From assembly GCF_000308535.1 (NCBI RefSeq), contig NZ_BAFW01000217.1:37951-101950 (forward strand): a stretch of DNA of 64,000 nt, read 5' to 3'. Shown here piece after piece: positions 24,648 through 33,680 of this stretch. This stretch comes from Nocardia cerradoensis NBRC 101014 (GTDB taxonomy: Bacteria > Actinomycetota > Actinomycetes > Mycobacteriales > Mycobacteriaceae). Within the stretch, counting starts at the first letter, position 1. Each line of letters begins with the position of its first letter. A model generated the notes under the pieces. That model searched no databases. It was given only the letters and a program-made list of their open reading frames with translations, and had not been told where the DNA came from. The translations under genes and the position numbers were made by a program.

Positions 24648-25412
24648 ATGACGGTTGGTCTCGATGTTCGGTCCGAGCGTGAGCGGGTCGCCCGCGCGTG
24701 CCGTCCGGGGCAGCCGCTGCCCGAATTCGTTTACAGCAGTGATGAAGACATCCTGTGGTCCCGCGTGTTCGCGACACTTCGCGCCATGCACGAACAACTC
24801 GCGTGCGCGCACTATCGTCGCGCGGCACGCCTCGTTCAACTGCCCGCCGAGCGGGTACCGCAGATGAGCGAGGTGTCGCGCATGCTTCGTTCGCTGACCG
24901 GTTTCGAGCTGGCGCCGGCCATCGGAAGCCAGCCGGGCCGCCTGTTCTACGGGCCGATGGCCGACGGCATCCTGCACGCCACCCCGGACGTGCGGCCGGT
25001 GACCGAGCAATCGTTCTCGCCGGATCCGGACGTCATCCACGAACTGGTCGGACATGCGGTGATACTGGCCGATCCGGAATTCGCCGAGCTGTACCGCTGT
25101 TTCGGCCGCGCCGCCAACCGCGCCACCTCCGACCAGGAGCGGGCCGCGATCGCGCGGTTGTTCTGGTTCACCCTGGAGGTCGGCGTGGTCGCCGAAAAGG
25201 GTCACCCGCGGGCGTACGGGGCCGCGATCCTGTCCTCGGTGACGGAGATGGAGTCCTTCGTGAACGCGGATCTGCGAGAGTTCCGGGTGGAGGACATACT
25301 CGCCGCCGATATCGACGACAGCATTTGTCAACCTCTCCTCTTCGTGGCCGATTCGGTCAGCCGGATGATGGCGGAGGTCACGAGCTTCCTCCGGACGAGG
25401 GTTGGTTCGTGA
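24648..25412 (+). CDS. Pterin-dependent aromatic amino acid hydroxylase (PheH/TyrH family)
   Basis: This is a 254-residue non-heme iron monooxygenase. The iron ligands are visible as His131 and His136 in SPDPDVIHELVGHAVIL and Glu177 in LFWFTLEVGVV, matching His285/His290/Glu330 of phenylalanine hydroxylase. The block TGFELAPAIGSQPGRLFYGPMAD matches the region before the active site. The usual Pro after GH-x (GHVP) is Val here, so specificity may differ. It would hydroxylate Phe or Tyr with tetrahydrobiopterin and O2. The ATG at 24648 has GGAGAGG 10 bases upstream. It sits 61 bases before the NRPS gene, suggesting it prepares or tailors an aromatic amino acid for that assembly line. Confidence 0.88.
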   Translation: MTVGLDVRSERERVARACRPGQPLPEFVYSSDEDILWSRVFATLRAMHEQLACAHYRRAARLVQLPAERVPQMSEVSRMLRSLTGFELAPAIGSQPGRLFYGPMADGILHATPDVRPVTEQSFSPDPDVIHELVGHAVILADPEFAELYRCFGRAANRATSDQERAAIARLFWFTLEVGVVAEKGHPRAYGAAILSSVTEMESFVNADLREFRVEDILAADIDDSICQPLLFVADSVSRMMAEVTSFLRTRVGS

Positions 25413-25473
25413 CAACGCCGTATCGCACCATCTTCCGGACGACATCCTCGCCGGCGACGATTAAGGAATTGCG

Positions 25474-28400
25474 GTGGTAGACCTTTCGAGTACCACGCGT
25501 CGTCACGACGCGACTCCGGACGCGGACTTCTTCGAATTGTCGGTGGCGCAGTACGAACTGTGGCTGGCTCAGCAATTACATCCCACGGTTCCGTTCTCCA
25601 TCTCGCAATACACCGATGTGCACGGCGATCTGGACCTGGAACTGCTCCAGCGGTGTGCCCGTCGCGCCGCACGCGAATTACAGTCGCCCCATGTGCGATT
25701 CGCCATCGTCGATGGCCGGCCGCGCCAATACCTCGACCACGACGCGGACACCGGATTCGACTGCATAGATCTCAGTGATCACCCCGATCCCGAACGCGCC
25801 GCACAGGAGTGGATGAGCCAGGATCATCACGCGGGCATCGATCTGACCGGAGACGACGTCACGAGGACGGTGCTGTTCACCCTCGGCCCCGGCCGATATC
25901 GCTGCTACGCGCGCAGCCACCACATCGCCGTCGACGGCTTCGGCGCCGCTCAGGTGTTGCAGCGAACGGCCGAATTGCATTCCGCCGCAACCGAAGGACG
26001 GCCCGCGGCGCCGTGCCGGGCGGTATCGCTGGCCGAGATCGTGGCGGCCGAGCAGCGGTATCGGTCCTCGTCTCGGTTCGCGGCCGATCGCGAGTACTGG
26101 GGCCGGCAGCTCGCCGGCCTCGACCACACGACCCGCCTCAGTGCGCGGTACGCCGCGCCCTCGGCCCGGCCGCATATCGCGCACGCGACCGTCGACGCGG
26201 AGGTCATGGCGCGGCTCGGCGACGCAGCCGACCGGTACGGCACCGGAACGGCCGAGGTGCTGGTCGCGGCGGTGACCGCGTTTCTGGCGCAGATGACGGG
26301 CGATACCGATGTCACGGTGTCGCTACCGGTCGCCGGGCGCACCACCGGAGCGCTGCGGCAGTCGGCGGGAATGGTCTCGAACGTGGTGCCCTTGCGGGTG
26401 CGCGGCGTGGCCGAGAGCACGGTCGGTGAGCTGGTTCGCGAGGTACGCCTGAGCATGATCGGCGCGTTGCGCCATCAGTTGTACCGGCACGAAGACCTGC
26501 TCCGCGACCACGGCGTGGGGCAGGCCGGGCGGCACGGCTACGGTCCGCTGATCAACGTCCTCAGCCTGCCCGACAGCATCGACTTCGGCGCCGTTCGCGG
26601 TCGGACGCAACTGCTTTCGGCCGGGCCGGTGGAGGATTTGGCGATCAGTTGCTACCGGTTCGGCACCGAGCCGTTCGTCATCGACTTCCACGCCAACCCG
26701 GAGCTGTACCGAGCGGACGAGGTGGAAGGTTATCGGCAGCAGTTCGTCGACTGCCTGACCCGATTCCTGCGGGCCGACGGCACCGACACGGTGTTCGCGG
26801 CCGTCGCCGGTACGCACACGATCGCCGCCCCGCAGCGAGGGAATCACCAGCGGTTGCTGCCGGATCTGCTCGCGGGCGGAATCGATGCCGGTGACCGGAT
26901 CGCGCTGAGCGGGCCTGACCGTTCGGTGACCTATCGCGAACTGGACGAGACGACCGCGCGGTGGGCGCGTGAGTTGATCGCGCACGGCGCCGGGCCGGAA
27001 GTCGTTGTCGCGGTGGCATTGTCGCGGTCGGTGGAGTCGGTCATGGCGTTGTGGGCGGTCGCCCGGGCGGGCGCGGTGTTCTTCCCGGTCAATCCCACCG
27101 ACCCACCGGCCCGCGTCTCGAAGCTGATCGCCGATTCCGGTGCGGCGCTGGGCGTCACCCTCACCCGGTGGCGCACATCCCTGGACACCACGGCGGTCGA
27201 CTGGTTGATGCTCGACAGCGACGTGTTCACCCGTGCCGCCGCCTCCCGCTCCGCCGAGGCCGTGACCGACAAGGATCGGATACGACCGTTGCGGGCCGCG
27301 CACCCGGCCTATCTGATCTACACCTCGGGATCCACCGGCGAGCCCAAGGGCGTGCTGAGTACCCACGAGGGACTGGCGACCCTGGCCGACGACTTGCGCA
27401 CCCGCAACAACCTCGGCCGCGATGCCGTGGTGCTGCAAGCACATTCACCATTCTGCGATGCGTCGATGCTCGAATATCTCTCCGCGTTCCCCCCCGGCGC
27501 GCAGCTGGTTGCCATGGCGCCGGACATCGTTGCGGGACAACGCCTTTCGCGAGTGATGGAGGACGAGGCCGTCACGCAGCTGATCGTCACGCCGGCCATC
27601 CTGGCCACGCTCGATCCGGATCGACTGCCCGCGCTGCGGACCGTCACCGTCGGCGGTGACAAATGTCCGCCTGCACTGGCGCAACGCTGGGCCGGCCGGT
27701 TACCGATGTTCAACTCCTACGGGCCCACCGAAGCCACCGTCGTGGTGACCCAGACCGAACCGCTCGCACCCGGCTCCCCGATCACGATCGGGCGCGGACT
27801 GCCCGGCGTGCAGACTCTGGTCCTGGACGCCCGGCTGCGGCCGGCTCCCCGTGGCGCCCGCGGCGAACTGTATCTCGCCGGTGACGCGTTGGCGCGGGGA
27901 TATCTGGGGCGGCCCGGGATCACCGCGCAGAGTTTCGTGGCGAATCCCTACGGACCGCCGGGAACCCGGATGTATCGCACCGGTGACATGGTCCGCGAGC
28001 AACCCGACGGCGCGCTGGAGTACCTCGGCCGAGGCGATGTGCAGATCTCGCTGCGCGGACAGCGCATCGAGCCGTCCGAGGTGGAGCGCGCCCTGGCCGC
28101 CGACGCGACGGTCGATCAGGCCGTGGTGCGGGTGTGGACGTCCGAGACACTCGGCGATCGGCTGATCGGCTATGTCGTGCCCGCGGGGGCCGGGGAAGAG
28201 TTCGACCGGGCCGCCGTGCTGGCGCGATTGCGGACCGTGCTGCCGCCCGGCATGGTTCCGGCGATGCTGGTTCCGCTGCCCGAGATACCGATCAATCCGA
28301 GCAGCGGCAAGACCGATCGATCCGCGTTGCCGGATCCGCAGACGCTGCCGCGCCCGGCGTTCCGCGCGCCGGCTTCGGAGATCGAGCGCACGGTGGCGGA

Positions 28401-29418
28401 AACGATCGCCGAGGTGACCGGGCAGCCCCGAATCGGCTTGGACGACAACTTCTTCGAACTCGGCGGCAACTCGTTGCTGGGTGTCGAACTGTGCCGGCAA
28501 CTGTCGGAGCGGACCGGGACCACGGTGACGATCTCGTCGCTGTTCACCCCGACGGTGCAGACCTTGGCCGCCGCCATCGAGGCCACCGCGGCCGGCGGGA
28601 CCAGCGAGGCGGCAGTCGGCGGTTCGGCATTGCAGCCGGTTCTTCCGTTGCGAGGCAGCGGTTCCGGGACGCCGCTGATCTGCCTGCATTCCGCGGTTCC
28701 GCTGGCGTGGTGCTATTCGGGCCTGCTGCGCTACGTCACCGACCGGCCCATCTACGGGCTGCAGTCGCCGGCCGTCTCCGGGCAATCGCGGCGATACCAC
28801 AGCGTCGACGCCCTCGCCGAGGTGTATCTGCGGGAACTCACGCGGGTGCAACCGGAAGGGCCGTACCACCTGCTGGGCTGGTCGCTGGGCGGCCAACTCG
28901 CGCACGCGCTCGCCGCCCGGCTGCGCGCCCGGGGGCACGACGTGGGTCTGCTCGTCATGCTCGACAGCGTGGCCTTCGGTGAGGGGGCGCCGCAGCCGGA
29001 ACCGCCCACCGTCCGCGATCTGGTCACCCACCTGCAGGGCAACGAGTCGGCCACTCCCGACACGCGGCCGCTCACGCTGGACGAAGCGGTGGACGTGCTC
29101 GCCGACAGCCCCGGCCCCGGGCGCGGACTGACCCGCGAGCAGCTCGAGCGCCTGCACCAGGGCTATGTCGACAGCGTCGCCATGTCCACGAGCTACCGGC
29201 CGGCCTCCTATGACGGCGATCTGCTGTATTTCTCGGCGACCGAGGGCATCACCGGCGAACTGACCGGTGAGATGTGGCGGCCCTGGGTTTCCGGCCGGAT
29301 CGCGGAGCACCGGGTCGACGTCACCCACGCGCAGATGACCAACCCCGAGGCGCTCGCGGTCATCGGGCCGATCCTGGAGGCCGAACTGAATCGGCACGGC
29401 GAAGGGAAGAGCATGTGA
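25474..29418 (+). CDS. Single-module NRPS: condensation-adenylation-carrier-thioesterase
   Basis: In this 1314-residue protein the condensation domain (about 20-440) has the catalytic motif SHHIAVDG (His150, Asp154) and resembles the EntF/DhbF type that accepts an acyl group from a separate carrier protein. The adenylation domain (about 455-960) has LIYTSGSTGEPKG, NSYGPTEA and the A10 lysine in NPSSGKTDRS. Manual alignment to GrsA gives a pocket code D-A-L-I-V-V-S-V-V-K, which I cannot assign to an amino acid. The carrier has Ser1000 in LGGNSLLG, and the thioesterase has Ser1137 in GWSLGGQ. A GTG start follows AAGGAA. No MbtH-like gene is nearby. The stop overlaps the methyltransferase start. 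Confidence 0.93.
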   Translation: MVDLSSTTRRHDATPDADFFELSVAQYELWLAQQLHPTVPFSISQYTDVHGDLDLELLQRCARRAARELQSPHVRFAIVDGRPRQYLDHDADTGFDCIDLSDHPDPERAAQEWMSQDHHAGIDLTGDDVTRTVLFTLGPGRYRCYARSHHIAVDGFGAAQVLQRTAELHSAATEGRPAAPCRAVSLAEIVAAEQRYRSSSRFAADREYWGRQLAGLDHTTRLSARYAAPSARPHIAHATVDAEVMARLGDAADRYGTGTAEVLVAAVTAFLAQMTGDTDVTVSLPVAGRTTGALRQSAGMVSNVVPLRVRGVAESTVGELVREVRLSMIGALRHQLYRHEDLLRDHGVGQAGRHGYGPLINVLSLPDSIDFGAVRGRTQLLSAGPVEDLAISCYRFGTEPFVIDFHANPELYRADEVEGYRQQFVDCLTRFLRADGTDTVFAAVAGTHTIAAPQRGNHQRLLPDLLAGGIDAGDRIALSGPDRSVTYRELDETTARWARELIAHGAGPEVVVAVALSRSVESVMALWAVARAGAVFFPVNPTDPPARVSKLIADSGAALGVTLTRWRTSLDTTAVDWLMLDSDVFTRAAASRSAEAVTDKDRIRPLRAAHPAYLIYTSGSTGEPKGVLSTHEGLATLADDLRTRNNLGRDAVVLQAHSPFCDASMLEYLSAFPPGAQLVAMAPDIVAGQRLSRVMEDEAVTQLIVTPAILATLDPDRLPALRTVTVGGDKCPPALAQRWAGRLPMFNSYGPTEATVVVTQTEPLAPGSPITIGRGLPGVQTLVLDARLRPAPRGARGELYLAGDALARGYLGRPGITAQSFVANPYGPPGTRMYRTGDMVREQPDGALEYLGRGDVQISLRGQRIEPSEVERALAADATVDQAVVRVWTSETLGDRLIGYVVPAGAGEEFDRAAVLARLRTVLPPGMVPAMLVPLPEIPINPSSGKTDRSALPDPQTLPRPAFRAPASEIERTVAETIAEVTGQPRIGLDDNFFELGGNSLLGVELCRQLSERTGTTVTISSLFTPTVQTLAAAIEATAAGGTSEAAVGGSALQPVLPLRGSGSGTPLICLHSAVPLAWCYSGLLRYVTDRPIYGLQSPAVSGQSRRYHSVDALAEVYLRELTRVQPEGPYHLLGWSLGGQLAHALAARLRARGHDVGLLVMLDSVAFGEGAPQPEPPTVRDLVTHLQGNESATPDTRPLTLDEAVDVLADSPGPGRGLTREQLERLHQGYVDSVAMSTSYRPASYDGDLLYFSATEGITGELTGEMWRPWVSGRIAEHRVDVTHAQMTNPEALAVIGPILEAELNRHGEGKSM

Positions 29419-30323
29419 GCAAGCATTCCGCTGCGATCGTGGCATCCGCGGTGTCGGCCGCGTCCTCGATCATGCTGGCCGCACGACGGCCGGCGGTGTT
29501 CGGTCTCCGTCTCCCGCGCGCGGCGCTGGCCGCCGTCGCCGCGATCGCCCTGGCGATCGCGGCCAACGAGAGCGTGGGCAAACCGGTGATGTTCCTGCGC
29601 TGGTCGTATGTGCGATTTCTGTTCGGCCTCCGGCATATGGGCGCCACCTGGCAGGTCGGCGACGGCCGCGAACAGGCGCTGGCCGACTATGTGTGCGCGC
29701 ATGCGCGGCGCAACGACATCGACGACGTCATCCGGGCGATCGACGAGTTCTGCTACACCAAGAGCTACCTGATCAACATCGGTGACGAGAAGGGCCGGAT
29801 CCTCGACCGCGCCGTCGCCGCCGCGCAGCCGCGCCGCCTGCTGGAACTCGGAACCTATTGCGGCTACAGCGCATTGCGCATGGCGCGCGTCATGCCGGCC
29901 GATGCGGTGCTGTACTCGATCGAGTTCAACGCGGCCAATGCCGCTGTGGCCCGGCGGATCTGGGATCACGCGGGCGTCGGCGACCGCATCGTGGTCATCG
30001 TCGGCACATTGGGCGACGACGGAAAGACGCTCGGCGCATTGGTCGGCGAACACGAGTTCTCGCCCGGCACACTGGATTTCGCCTTTCTCGACCACGAGAA
30101 GGACGAATATCTTCCCGATCTGCACCGGATCCTGGACCAGGCCTGGCTGCGCCCCGGTGCGGTCGTCGTGGCGGACAACGTGAAATATCCGGGCGCCCCG
30201 GAGTATCGAGCGTTCATGCGTCGCCACGAGGGCACCCGGTGGACGACCCGCGAGCATCGGACGCACGCCGAATACCAGAAGGTTCTCAAGGACCTCGTCC
30301 TCGAATCGACCTATCTCGGCTGA
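29415..30323 (+). CDS. Catechol O-methyltransferase-like enzyme with N-terminal membrane segment
   Basis: This is a 302-residue protein. Residues about 80-300 match animal-type COMT block by block: INIGDEKGRILDRAVAAAQP, LLELGTYCGYSALRMARV (SAM loop), YSIEFNAANAAVARRI, the Mg ligand Asp in FLDHEKDEYLPDL, and Asp-Asn in VVVADNVKYPGAPEY. About 70 residues with two hydrophobic stretches precede this, as in membrane-bound COMT. It should transfer a methyl group to one hydroxyl of a catechol. The GTG at 29415 overlaps the NRPS TGA (GTGA), so it is translationally coupled, which suggests that the locus makes a catechol-containing product. Confidence 0.88.
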   Translation: MSKHSAAIVASAVSAASSIMLAARRPAVFGLRLPRAALAAVAAIALAIAANESVGKPVMFLRWSYVRFLFGLRHMGATWQVGDGREQALADYVCAHARRNDIDDVIRAIDEFCYTKSYLINIGDEKGRILDRAVAAAQPRRLLELGTYCGYSALRMARVMPADAVLYSIEFNAANAAVARRIWDHAGVGDRIVVIVGTLGDDGKTLGALVGEHEFSPGTLDFAFLDHEKDEYLPDLHRILDQAWLRPGAVVVADNVKYPGAPEYRAFMRRHEGTRWTTREHRTHAEYQKVLKDLVLESTYLG

Positions 30324-30480
30324 GCGGATCGAGCCCGTCCGGCCGAGCCGCGAGTGCCCCGATCCCCGATTGCGCTGTCGCCGAACATGTTAATCATCGG
30401 TAATGGCGGGTAGTCGCCAGATATGGTGCAGCGTTGCGCCCCGACCTGATGCTGTCTATACGCCGAAGGACGAGATTCGC

Positions 30481-31443
30481 ATGAGCACTCTTGATACGTC
30501 CACCCTGCTGGCCCAGCTGCGAGCACTGCTGACGTTGACCAACACCGAGATCCAAGTGGCCGAGACCCGGATCGCGCAGGCGCGGACCGAGGCTGTCCGC
30601 AGGGAGCTGTCGGAGAACGCCGACAAGGGCCGCGCCCGCGCCGAGGCCATCGAGGCCGCCATCCGCGATCTGGGCAGTGTGCCCGAGGTGGTCGGCCCGT
30701 TCCTCGGCCGCGCGGTCGCCGCCATCAAGGCGATGGCCGAGCAGGCCCAGCCGTTCGACGAGGCCCTGCTCGGCGATCTGGCTCTGGAGCACCAGCTGCT
30801 CGACCGGTCCCGCTACATCAAGGCGCTCGCGACCGCCGCGGGGCAGCGGGAGATCGTGACGTTGGCCGACCGCTTGATCACCGCGCATTCGGCCACGGTG
30901 GAATGGCTGACCACGGTCCTGGCCGAGGACGCCCTCGGCGGGCCGGCCGCCTTGCGCCGCACTGTGCTGCAGGCGGCGACCGGCACCGCGGTGAAATTGT
31001 TCAACCTACCCGTCACCTGGTCGGCTCGCGGCCTGGATCGCGCGTTGGACACCGTCCGCACCACTCCGCCCGCGCTCGGTGAGCTGCTCGCCCGAGGCGC
31101 CCACGCGGGTGATGTCGCGGTCAAGACTCTCTCGGCCTCCCGGGACGCCGCACTCGAGACCGCCGAACAGGTCACGCGCCACGAAGGCGCCGGCGCGGCC
31201 GCCGACGCACTGCATTCGATCCGCGCGACCACCGGCGTCCTCGAACCCGGTGAGTTGCCGGTCCGCGACTACGACGAGCTGAACGTGTCCCAGGCCGTCG
31301 CCGCGGTGAAGGACCTCACCGAACCGGCCGACATCCGCGCGATCGTCGCCTACGAGGAAGCGCACAAGAAGCGCCACGGCGTCGTGTCGGCCGCCCAGAC
31401 CCGGCTCGCTGCGATCGCCCAGGAAGTGACCGGCCTCAGCTGA
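30481..31443 (+). CDS. Ferritin-like-domain protein (hypothetical)
   Basis: This 320-residue, nearly all-helical protein has an N-terminal part (TNTEIQVAETRIAQARTEAV and ALEHQLLDRSRYIKALATAA) resembling ferritin-like helical bundles, with Glu and His at helix positions suited to metal binding (EHQLLDR, TAHSATVEWL). The C-terminal half is Ala/Asp-rich with predicted long helices (YEEAHKKRHGVVSAAQTRL). No export signal is visible. The ATG at 30481 has GAAGGACGAG upstream. Function is not known; the ferritin-like label is a fold inference only. A strong hairpin follows the stop. Confidence 0.6.
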   Translation: MSTLDTSTLLAQLRALLTLTNTEIQVAETRIAQARTEAVRRELSENADKGRARAEAIEAAIRDLGSVPEVVGPFLGRAVAAIKAMAEQAQPFDEALLGDLALEHQLLDRSRYIKALATAAGQREIVTLADRLITAHSATVEWLTTVLAEDALGGPAALRRTVLQAATGTAVKLFNLPVTWSARGLDRALDTVRTTPPALGELLARGAHAGDVAVKTLSASRDAALETAEQVTRHEGAGAAADALHSIRATTGVLEPGELPVRDYDELNVSQAVAAVKDLTEPADIRAIVAYEEAHKKRHGVVSAAQTRLAAIAQEVTGLS

Positions 31444-31455
31444 CCGGTAATAGTT

Positions 31456-31490
31456 CGACCGGCCGGGCCCGATACGGGTCCGGCCGGTCG
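31456..31490 (+). terminator. Hairpin terminator after the ferritin-like gene
   Basis: Arms CGACCGGCCGG (31456-31466) and CCGGCCGGTCG (31480-31490) are perfect 11-bp complements, with an inner CCCGATACGGG extension. There is no clear T-tract, as is common for actinobacterial terminators. Confidence 0.7.
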
Positions 31491-31617
31491 CGGTCGTCTG
31501 GACCAGCCTGACGATCTCGACGGCTTCGGTCATCGCCGATGGCTTCGTTCTCGCCTCCACGAGCGTTCCACCAGCCCTGTGCGCAGCTTCGTGCTTCTCG
31601 CCACCACCCGCTTGCGG

Positions 31618-31636
31618 TATACCCCCATGGGGTATA
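31618..31636. promoter_or_regulatory. CsoR-like metal-responsive operator
   Basis: The palindrome TATACCCC-CAT-GGGGTATA has perfect 8-bp arms. The A/T-flanked C-tract/G-tract layout is that of CsoR/RcnR-family operators (copper or nickel/cobalt sensors). It lies 45 bases upstream of the favoured start of a His-rich protein gene. No csoR gene is in the window. Confidence 0.7.
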
Positions 31637-31681
31637 TGTTCGTCGATGTCGAACGAGAACAAGATCGGAAGGGCCGGAGCG

Positions 31682-32524
31682 ATGACCGCGCACACTGACA
31701 TCAATCACCATGGGGCACAACGCCATCACGGAACTCACGGCGCGCACGAGGGCCACGGCGCGCACGATGGCCACGGCGGACACGCGGACCACGCCGCGCA
31801 CGGTGGTGGACTACCGGGCGGACTCCAGATCACCCAGGACGGGTACACCCTGGCGCTCGCCGAGCCGATTCTCATGCCGGGCGAGGGCGATTTCCGGTTC
31901 CGGATCCTGGGTCCGGACGGCGCACCGGTCACCGAATACACCGCCATCCACGATCGGCAGCTGCACCTGATCGTGGTGCAGCGGGAGCTGACCGGGTTCT
32001 GGCACGTGCATCCGGAACTCACCGCCGACGGAACCTGGACGGTGCGGCTGAACCTGCCGGAAGCGGGCGCGTATCGCGTGTTCACCGACATCGCCCCGCG
32101 GGCGCTCGGCAAGACCATCACCCTGGGCGCGGACCTGGCCGTCGCCGGAGCGTACGCACCGCGCCCGGCACCCGCGGCCGCCCGGACCGCCGACATCGAC
32201 GGTTACGAGGTGACGCTCGACGGCGATCTGGTGCCCGGCGACGGCCGCCTGCTCACCCTGACCGTGCGGAAGAACGGCGAGCCGGTCACCGACCTCCAGC
32301 CGTACCTGGCGGCCTACGGACATCTGGTGATCCTGCGGGCGGGTGACCTGGCCTACGTGCACGTTCACCCCAACGGCGAACCCGGTGACGGCGTCACCGC
32401 CCCGGGCCCGGACATCACCTCCCACACCGCCGTCCCCGGCCCCGGAACCTACCGGCTGTTCCTGGATTTCAAGCACGGCGACGTCGTCCGCACCGCCGCG
32501 TTCACCCTCCCGACGACACGGTGA
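31682..32524 (+). CDS. His-rich probable copper/heavy-metal-binding protein
   Basis: This is a 280-residue protein. The N-terminus is extraordinarily rich in His and Gly (HHGAQRHHGTHGAHEGHG and HDGHGGHADHAAHGGG), a likely metal sponge. Two similar beta-domains follow, each with a FWHVHPELTADG or YVHVHPNGEPGD block and ending in AYRVFTD / TYRLFLDF. This suggests an internal duplication and paired metal sites. No signal peptide or membrane helix is seen, so it may be cytoplasmic. The ATG at 31682 has GGAAGGG 8 bases upstream; an in-frame ATG at 31646 lies 10 bases after the operator and lacks a ribosome site. The operator suggests metal-induced expression. Confidence 0.72.
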   Translation: MTAHTDINHHGAQRHHGTHGAHEGHGAHDGHGGHADHAAHGGGLPGGLQITQDGYTLALAEPILMPGEGDFRFRILGPDGAPVTEYTAIHDRQLHLIVVQRELTGFWHVHPELTADGTWTVRLNLPEAGAYRVFTDIAPRALGKTITLGADLAVAGAYAPRPAPAAARTADIDGYEVTLDGDLVPGDGRLLTLTVRKNGEPVTDLQPYLAAYGHLVILRAGDLAYVHVHPNGEPGDGVTAPGPDITSHTAVPGPGTYRLFLDFKHGDVVRTAAFTLPTTR

Positions 32525-32709
32525 GTGCTCTCGCCGGCCGCGGCGCTATTTCGCGTCTGCGCGGCGGGCGGTTCGGTCAGGCGACGCGGCCGAGGTGTCC
32601 GGCGCGGCGGAGAAAGTCGGTCGCAGGTCCCCTCGCGCCACGACGTCGGACGGGCTGTCGGTGGCCGCGTCCCGGTGACTGAAAAGTTGGGGTCCCAAGG
32701 GTTTTTCGC

Positions 32710-33249
32710 TCACAGGCGGTGTCTTTCGATAGTTGGATGGATGCGGCCGGCCACTGCCGACTCACAGCCGGTCGCGCCGTTGCGCCACCGGCGAAGGGCG
32801 GCGGCACGCCCGGTGCGGCCGGGTAATTGGGCCAGGAGTTCGTCGACCGTCGATTCGTCGTTCGCGCGACACGCGAGAGCCATGACGGCGCAGGCGCGAT
32901 GGGTATCGGTGCGCGGCGGGATGATCAGCAGTACTCGGCGCCGGTCGCGTGCCCCGAGCACCTCGACGGTGTGGGCTGTGCCGTGCCGGGTCCCGTCGAG
33001 ACGCACCGCTTCGAAGCCCGCGACCGGGTTCCATTCGGCGGCGTTGTACACGACCCGGTGGATCGAGCCGAGGGCGGGAGATACGGCCGCGAGCAGGCCG
33101 GGAAGTTCGGTGGCGAGATCCGGGCTGCGGGGCCACCAGGCGCCGTCGACATATCCGGTTTTCGTTTCGTAGTCCTTGAACTGGACACGTGCGGCGGGCT
33201 CGATGTCGGGCCGCGCGGGGCTGTGCACATGGTGGTTCGGTCGGGTCAT
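32710..33249 (-). CDS. DUF5994 family protein
   Basis: This 179-residue protein carries the recognisable actinobacterial signature RVQFKDYETKTGYVDGAWWP followed by RSPDLATELPGLLAAVSPAL and a RVVYNAAEWNPV block. The rest (RRVLLIIPPRTDTHRACAVM) looks like a compact alpha/beta fold. No catalytic residues or export signals are known for this family; members are abundant in Nocardia and Mycobacterium, and function is unknown. The ATG at 33249 has AGGAG about 8 bases upstream; the longer frame is rejected. Confidence 0.75.
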   Translation of the reverse strand: MTRPNHHVHSPARPDIEPAARVQFKDYETKTGYVDGAWWPRSPDLATELPGLLAAVSPALGSIHRVVYNAAEWNPVAGFEAVRLDGTRHGTAHTVEVLGARDRRRVLLIIPPRTDTHRACAVMALACRANDESTVDELLAQLPGRTGRAAALRRWRNGATGCESAVAGRIHPTIERHRL

Positions 33250-33636
33250 GCCGACGCTCCTGACTCGGCCGAAGATCGGCCGTGTAATGACAATTTCCGG
33301 GACCCGCGGAAACAGGTGCCGGGCCGACATCACCGGTGGACGACACGTCCACATCTGTGTCCACATCGGTTGCGATACATTCGTATCGGCATGCTCGAGA
33401 AGACCGGCGAAACAGCCTGTGCAGCTCACGAAATTTCGTCGTAGCGCACTCGTATCCGGTTGCCTGCGCGGCGTTCGAGGGACCGTTTCCCGAAACGAAA
33501 TAACGTCTGTTCGCGCTGCCATTCCGAGGGCAGCCGTACGCGAGTGGGACCGGATATCTATTTCGACTCTACGCGACCAGGCCATCCCTGTCCACGTGGC
33601 CTCGCGCGGCGGCGGGAAAGCCGTGGGAGAAAAGCA
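33250..33636. other. Intergenic region, no gene seen
   Basis: This is nearly 390 bases between the DUF5994 start and the cspA terminator. It should contain the DUF5994 promoter. Short frames have no recognisable product. Confidence 0.45.
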
Positions 33637-33665
33637 CGAAACCCGCGCCGCGGGCGCGGGTTTCG
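33637..33665 (-). terminator. Rho-independent terminator of cspA
   Basis: Perfect 13-bp arms CGAAACCCGCGCC / GGCGCGGGTTTCG close a 3-base loop. Read on the minus strand it is followed by a T-rich stretch (TGCTTTTCT). It lies 15 bases after the cspA stop. Confidence 0.9.
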
Positions 33666-33680
33666 CTGGTTTGTCGGCTC

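Noticed and set aside
27700..29445. Open frame of 581 codons antisense to the NRPS
   Set aside because: No domain is visible and the NRPS on the other strand has complete motifs.
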